From CAZDML01 sp964506645 (GTDB lineage: Bacteria; Elusimicrobiota; Elusimicrobia; 2-01-FULL-59-12), in NCBI GenBank assembly GCA_964506645.1, contig CAZDML010000075.1, positions 1-9,889 of the forward strand: a DNA stretch of 9,889 bases, written 5' to 3'. Position 1 is the stretch's first letter, and every line of letters starts with the position of its first letter. The notes beneath the pieces were generated by a model. That model did no database searches and was not told the DNA's origin. It worked only from the letters and a program-made list of their open reading frames with translations. Positions 7,082 to 9,889 of this stretch are shown piece after piece. The translations under genes were made by a program, and so were the position numbers.

Positions 7082-7920
7082 TAATGTGTAAGTTCTAAAG
7101 GTTCAATCCAACGCTGCTGTCGAGAATGGTTTTCCCGTTTGGCCGCATTGTAGGATCCCATGATTCCACCACTATACCAAGCAAATGAAACCATCGCGAG
7201 CGGAACAGCCAACCCCGGCTCTTTTGCATGAACGGCCGCATAGGTTCCCCAGATAAATAGGCCGTTCACAATGAAACAGGCCACCGCCGTTTGGGGACGA
7301 TGGGCGTAGCCATACCCTGCTCCCGGAAGAACAGCATTTAAGCCCGCGGCGAGTCGCGGTGAAAGCTTTGGCTGATTCTGCATTTCTTTGGATCGCGACA
7401 AAGCCGCTTGCGTTTTTTCTTGGAGTGGCGATGTGTCGGGAATACCCTCAAACGCTGTCCGTGCTTCGTCGTTTTGAGAAAGCCATAAACGACTCAAGCC
7501 CCGAACATACTGCGCGCGGTCTTTCCATTCAGAATTGCAAAAATCAGGCATCTCCTCACGAAAAACCGCCTCATAATTCATCAATTGATACAGGGCTTGG
7601 AAGACGGTGTCGGACGCCACACAAACGACTTGATGCGCTTTGTCTTTCTGCCAGGCCCGAGCCAGTTTCAGACTAAAGGCGTAGTCGCCCGTGGCCGTGG
7701 CCGCGCTAAACATCTTTTGGACAATGAAAAGCCTGTCGTTATAACTCGGATATATAAACGCCAACCGTTCGTAGACGTTTTCCGCCTCGCGAAAGCGCTG
7801 CTGCAGCATGAGCGAATCCCCAAAACGCACTTCCGCGCCTACGTCCTCTGAGGCATGGAGCGAATTCGAAACCAGGCTCCCCATAAGTGTGATAAGGCAT
7901 ACGATTCGAAGAAACTTCAC
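7081..7920 (-). CDS. Exported TPR-like protein with DUF5683-like membrane C-terminus
   Basis: A 279-residue protein from GTG 7920. Residues 1-24 (KFLRIVCLITLMGSLVSNSLHA) are a signal peptide. Residues about 28-185 are helical, with TPR-like pairs such as RFGDSLMLQQRFREAENVYE and AQYVRGLSRLWLSQNDEART. From about 190, SPRLAAGLNAVLPGAGYGYA followed by HRPQTAVACFIVNGLFIWGT and a further hydrophobic pair resembles the DUF5683/TM2-like fold (PGxGqxYagr then N.lf), giving two to three membrane segments. The GTG overlaps the TGA of the yidD-like gene (GTGA) and is followed by the usual basic residues of a signal peptide. The alternative ATG at 7935 adds five residues. TPR proteins of this type are protein-interaction scaffolds, so it probably serves the exported YidD-like partner in the envelope. 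The precise role is unknown. Confidence 0.85.
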   Translation of the reverse strand: MKFLRIVCLITLMGSLVSNSLHASEDVGAEVRFGDSLMLQQRFREAENVYERLAFIYPSYNDRLFIVQKMFSAATATGDYAFSLKLARAWQKDKAHQVVCVASDTVFQALYQLMNYEAVFREEMPDFCNSEWKDRAQYVRGLSRLWLSQNDEARTAFEGIPDTSPLQEKTQAALSRSKEMQNQPKLSPRLAAGLNAVLPGAGYGYAHRPQTAVACFIVNGLFIWGTYAAVHAKEPGLAVPLAMVSFAWYSGGIMGSYNAAKRENHSRQQRWIEPLELTH

Positions 7921-8276
7921 GGGCGGGATTCCCATTCCATTGCATTAACGGGGTCGTCGTATTTAAGCCCGTTGGCGGTGCGAACGATCGGATAGTGGCT
8001 TAGGTCATGCCCGCAGCGATGAAGACGATCGGCGGTCATTAAGACGCCTCGAGAAAGTCCGTAACGTTCAATCGCCTGACGGGAATAGGCCGAGTCGCTG
8101 GGATTCATGGGGCAGGAACTTCCTTTTGTAGGGCTGATAAAGCGCTGGTAGAGCGTTAAACTAAGAGTGGCGGGAAAAGCGATGAATTCGCGAAGTTCTC
8201 GCTCAGCGGCGGTGGCCGGGCACCCCATCATCAAAACAAGCGCGGAAAATATGAATACCAAATTCGTCTTTTTCAC
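7917..8276 (-). CDS. Exported YidD-like protein (membrane insertion efficiency factor family)
   Basis: A 119-residue protein from GTG 8276. Classical YidD is a short cytoplasmic, membrane-bound helper of YidC/Sec insertion. This one starts MKKTNLVFIFSALVLMMGC, an export signal with a possible lipobox (Cys19) or a signal peptidase I site just after it. The family core is clear: LTLYQRFISPTKGSSCPMNP (about 40-59), SAYSRQAIERYGLSRG and MTADRLHRCGHD. The usual second cysteine of the PSCS/PTCS motif is aspartate here (NPSDSAYS). The tail YPIVRTANGLKYDDPVNAME matches an exported YidD-like branch rather than housekeeping YidD. The ATG at 8315 would add 13 residues encoded by a REP-like repeat, so GTG 8276 is preferred, although its Shine-Dalgarno is weak. 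First gene of the three-gene operon. Family is fairly sure; a YidC-related role is doubtful for an exported form. Confidence 0.82.
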   Translation of the reverse strand: MKKTNLVFIFSALVLMMGCPATAAERELREFIAFPATLSLTLYQRFISPTKGSSCPMNPSDSAYSRQAIERYGLSRGVLMTADRLHRCGHDLSHYPIVRTANGLKYDDPVNAMEWESRP

Positions 8277-8291
8277 TGTTAACCGCTTACC

Positions 8292-8345
8292 TTTGCTCTG
8301 GCACCCAAACTCCATTTAAACCCACTTCGGGTGACAGACACCGTA
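8292..8345. repeat. REP-like direct repeat, copy A
   Basis: A 54-bp element beginning TTTGCTCTGGCACCCAAACT and ending CGGGTGACAGACACCGTA. Copy B at 8924-8977 is in the same orientation. About 85% of positions agree, with one compensating single-base shift in the middle. GGTG and CACC near the right end form a short stem. The left half runs into the 5' side of the yidD-like gene and creates a false upstream start codon. Confidence 0.85.
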
Positions 8346-8409
8346 CCGAATAAATTCGCACTTAGGAGCTCTAAGTAGTGGTGTTTAAGCCTACTACATG
8401 GAGGTCTCT
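8346..8409 (+). promoter_or_regulatory. Leader of the ORF6N gene with hairpins and strong Shine-Dalgarno
   Basis: Two inverted repeats lie between repeat copy A and the gene: ACTTAG-GAGCT-CTAAGT (8360-8376) and a bulged GTAGTGG/CCTACTAC pair (8375-8397) ending just before GGAGG (8400-8404). GGAGG is five bases upstream of ATG 8410, which decides that start over the ATG at 8398. The hairpins are candidates for an operator or a structure that limits translation. No clear -35/-10 pair is seen. Confidence 0.45.
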
Positions 8410-8919
8410 ATGGAAAAGAAAATTGAGGAGAAGATTTATCGCATCCGAGGACAGCAGGTCATTTTGGATAAGGACATCGCAACACTTTACGACACCCGCA
8501 CCAAGGTGCTCAATCAGGCTGTGAGACGAAACATTGAGAATTTTCCGTTAGACTTTATGTTTCAGTTGGATAGGCACGAATTGGATTCTTTAAGGTCACA
8601 AATTGTGACCTTAAAGAATCAAGGACGCGGAGAACATTAGAAATATCGCCCGCTCGCCTTCACGGAACACGGGGTTGTCATGTTGTCGAGTCTTCTGCGA
8701 AGTCCCAAAGCGATTCAGGTGAGCATCGCTATTGTTAGGGCGTTCGTAAAGATGCGGCATGCGCTGGAAGTACGGAAAGACCTAGCGGTGAAGGTGGAAC
8801 ACATCGAAGGAAGGCTGCATCTTGTTGAAACGGATGTCCGATTCTTAAGAGAAGACCTGCGCGAAAGAAACCTGCCTGGAAAACCACCCGCGAAAATTAA
8901 AGGATTTGAGAAGGAATAG
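8410..8919 (+). pseudogene. ORF6N-domain DNA-binding protein gene interrupted by an in-frame amber codon
   Basis: ORF6N proteins are phage-type, predicted DNA-binding regulators. Codons 1-76 read MEKKIEEKIYRIRGQQVILD, KDIATLYDTRTKVLNQAVRR, NIENFPLDFMFQL... and LRSQIVTLKNQGRGEH, then TAG at 8638-8640. The same frame continues without any shift as KYRPLAFTEHGVVMLSSLLR, SPKAIQVSIAIVRAFVKM, followed by a coiled-coil-like tail to TAG at 8917-8919. Relatives normally read GRGxHxKYxPxAFTE, so one sense codon has become TAG, and the whole 169-codon frame is of normal family length. The start is set by GGAGG five bases upstream. The cut separates the N-terminal domain from its conserved AFTE half, so the 76-residue product is probably inactive unless the amber is suppressed. 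ATG 8680 could start the second half but lacks a Shine-Dalgarno. A 37-nt palindrome lies 17 bases before the amber. The gene sits between two direct repeats. Confidence 0.85.
8584..8620. repeat. Perfect 18-bp-arm palindrome inside the ORF6N coding region
   Basis: GATTCTTTAAGGTCACAA (8584-8601), one central A, then the exact reverse complement TTGTGACCTTAAAGAATC (8603-8620). It encodes the DSLRSQIVTLKNQ stretch of the ORF6N domain, which is conserved at protein level in the family. It would form a long hairpin in RNA or a symmetric protein-binding site in DNA. Confidence 0.95.
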
Positions 8920-8923
8920 CACT

Positions 8924-8977
8924 TTTGCTGTGGCACCCAAACTGCATTTACAAACCACTTCGGTGACTGTCACCGTA
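8924..8977. repeat. REP-like direct repeat, copy B
   Basis: Second copy of the 54-bp element, in direct orientation, in the gap between the two convergent ORF6N genes. It begins TTTGCTGTGGCACCCAAACT and contains the perfect palindrome CGGTGACTGTCACCG (8961-8975). That hairpin has no T-run, but it is the only candidate stop signal between the convergent genes. Confidence 0.85.
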
Positions 8978-8994
8978 GTTCCCCGTGCTCCCGA

Positions 8995-9291
8995 CTAGTT
9001 CAAAGGATAGCTGAAAAGTTCACGAATGACGTCGATGCTGATTTGGATTGCTTGAGGGGTCTTTAAGATGCTGGACAGGAGAAGTACCCCCTCTTCGGTG
9101 AAGGCATAGAACGAAGATGTTTTGATAAGGGCGTCCGGTGGGAATCGGTAGAGGTTCCTTCGGACAGCCTGTTTTAAGCGTCCCGTGGATACTCCATACA
9201 AGGAGGCCACTTCTTTATCAAGAACGACCCTCTGTCCCTGGATTACATGGGAGGAATGCACAAGTCGATTCAGGAGAGTGTGGGTGTTCAT
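8995..9291 (-). CDS. Shortened ORF6N-domain protein, coupled to the antitoxin gene
   Basis: A 98-residue protein. Residues 10-50 (LVHSSHVIQGQRVVLDKEVA, SLYGVSTGRLKQAVRRNLYR, FPPD) match the N-terminal half of ORF6N, and YAFTEEGVLLLSSILKTPQA, IQISIDVIRELF match the second half. The roughly 25 residues that normally lie between them (the FMF.L...LRSQIVT...GRG region) are missing, replaced by ALIKTSSF. The coiled-coil tail is also absent; the frame ends SYPLN. The ATG overlaps the antitoxin TGA as ATGA, indicating translational coupling as third gene of the toxin-antitoxin operon. It could be a degraded gene kept in frame, or a working mini-ORF6N regulator of the operon. The undisturbed frame slightly favours the latter. 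Confidence 0.75.
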   Translation of the reverse strand: MNTHTLLNRLVHSSHVIQGQRVVLDKEVASLYGVSTGRLKQAVRRNLYRFPPDALIKTSSFYAFTEEGVLLLSSILKTPQAIQISIDVIRELFSYPLN

Positions 9292-9662
9292 GCTGCGCGG
9301 CGTTTAGGTTTTCGAGGAACAACGGCCAAATCAAACCCAAAAGCGCGCAGAATAGCATGAAGACTGTCGATTTCCGGATTTCCGTTAGGGGATAACATCT
9401 GATAAAGGTGTCCCCGGTTTCGACGCAAGCGTTTGGAGAGCGCCAGCAGTCCCCCTTGAGCTTCTGCGACATTCCGAAGCGCGATTAGAAAATGATGGCG
9501 GTCCTCTTCTTCAATAGCCGCGTTTAAATAAGCGCATGCTTCGAGAGGGTCTTTTAATTGTTTTACAAGTTCATCGTGATAACTAACGCTCGGTTCCAAA
9601 GGTTCTCCTTTGATAATCTTTCCAGTAGTCACGCGCTGCTTGGATATCCGACGTTTGTTCAT
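9288..9662 (-). CDS. HigA-like addiction-module antitoxin (HTH)
   Basis: A 124-residue protein. SYHDELVKQLKDPLEACAYL, NAAIEEEDRHHFLIALRNVA, EAQGGLLALSKRLRRNRGHL and YQMLSPNGNPEIDSLHAILR are the standard blocks of the addiction-module antidote family paired with RelE/ParE-like killer proteins. The second half is a Xre-type helix-turn-helix (about 64-112) that should bind the operon's own promoter. The ATG at 9662 has GGAGG eight bases upstream but lies 80 bases inside the toxin gene. A TTG at 9599 has AAAGGAG six bases upstream and gives a 103-residue protein of the usual family start (EPSVSYHDEL). Which start is used is open. The stop overlaps the start of the shortened ORF6N gene. Expected role: neutralise the toxin and repress the operon. 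Confidence 0.9.
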   Translation of the reverse strand: MNKRRISKQRVTTGKIIKGEPLEPSVSYHDELVKQLKDPLEACAYLNAAIEEEDRHHFLIALRNVAEAQGGLLALSKRLRRNRGHLYQMLSPNGNPEIDSLHAILRAFGFDLAVVPRKPKRRAA

Positions 9663-9889
9663 CTTTTACGCCTCCGCATAACAAAATAATCATATAAGGC
9701 CCGTCATAACCAAAATACACACGATAGCCAGGCCCAAAGTAAATCTTCAGCTCAAAAACCCCCTGCCCTACCCATCGCCAATGTCCGGGATTCCCCTCCA
9801 CAAAACGTTCCAATCGATTTTGAACAATCGTGCGCACGCGACGATCGTGCAGCGCACGGGACACTGTGTCTTCCCGGTGGGCGGAAACC
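9583..9889 (-). CDS. RelE/ParE-superfamily addiction-module toxin (5' end outside window)
   Basis: The frame is open to the window edge (upstream codons read VSAHREDT before VSRALHD), so the true start lies outside and the GTG at 9864 is probably internal. The visible sequence has the signature of the family-wide killer protein paired with HigA-like antidotes: LHDRRVRTIVQNRLERFVEG, NPGHWRWVGQGVFELKIYFG, PGYRVYFGYDGPYMIILLCG and GVKDEQTSDIQAARDYWKDY. It contains ELKIYFGPGYRVYF, the strand pair that carries the RelE-fold active site. Relatives act on translating ribosomes (mRNA cleavage) or gyrase; the target here cannot be told. The 3' end overlaps the antitoxin gene by 17 or 80 bases depending on the antitoxin start. 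Toxin-first order is normal for this pair. Confidence 0.9.
   Translation of the reverse strand, partial: VSAHREDTVSRALHDRRVRTIVQNRLERFVEGNPGHWRWVGQGVFELKIYFGPGYRVYFGYDGPYMIILLCGGVKDEQTSDIQAARDYWKDYQRRTFGTER

Noticed and set aside
8638..8640. Genome-wide reassignment of TAG as a sense codon
   Set aside because: The toxin, the SAM methyltransferase, the CCC protein and both ORF6N genes end at TAG at the expected family lengths.
8292..8977. CRISPR array
   Set aside because: Only two divergent repeats, more than 500 bases apart with a gene between them, and no cas genes.
1..9889. tRNA or rRNA genes
   Set aside because: No cloverleaf with a conserved TTC arm or rRNA-like sequence was noticed; gaps are short and AT-rich or hold simple hairpins.

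Overview
The window looks like chromosomal DNA from an uncultured diderm (Gram-negative type) bacterium. It encodes an RND efflux pump, a PorV/PorQ-type outer-membrane barrel, a FlgD/T9SS-like C-terminal domain protein and several exported proteins. ORF6N proteins and PorV-plus-FlgD-like pairs in one locus suggest a phylum such as Elusimicrobiota or Omnitrophota. That placement is inference; no rRNA or other phylogenetic marker is present. TAA, TGA and TAG all end genes here, so the standard bacterial code applies.

Left part (1-3123): the 3' three quarters of an HAE-1-type RND efflux transporter gene (+), whose upstream end is outside the window. A strong intrinsic terminator follows it, lying inside the last codons of a convergent gene for a GYF_2-like, single-membrane-span protein (-). 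An AT-rich gap with a second terminator separates that gene from the next.

Middle (3124-6498, all -): a SpoU/TrmH-family RNA 2'-O-methyltransferase; a two-gene unit (porV-like barrel then a tiny secreted FlgD/T9SS-like domain protein, joined by a TAATG stop/start overlap); a 313-base leader with inverted repeats; and a SAM-dependent methyltransferase. A perfect 17-bp inverted repeat separates this block from the next.

Right-middle (6571-8276, -): a compact three-gene operon coding for an exported YidD-like protein, a TPR protein with a DUF5683-like membrane C-terminus (GTGA overlap) and a small exported beta-rich protein with a Cys-Cys-Cys hydrophobic segment (12-bp gap, strong Shine-Dalgarno). 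All three products carry export signals, so they probably work together in the envelope.

Right end (8292-9889): an accessory patch. Two directly repeated copies of a REP-like ~54-bp element flank an ORF6N gene that has an in-frame amber stop and an internal 37-nt palindrome. Facing it is an operon with a RelE/ParE-like toxin (cut by the window end), its HigA-like antitoxin, and a second ORF6N gene coupled to the antitoxin by an ATGA overlap and lacking the middle of the domain. The ORF6N/toxin-antitoxin/repeat cluster and the exported YidD operon are the parts most worth a second look.
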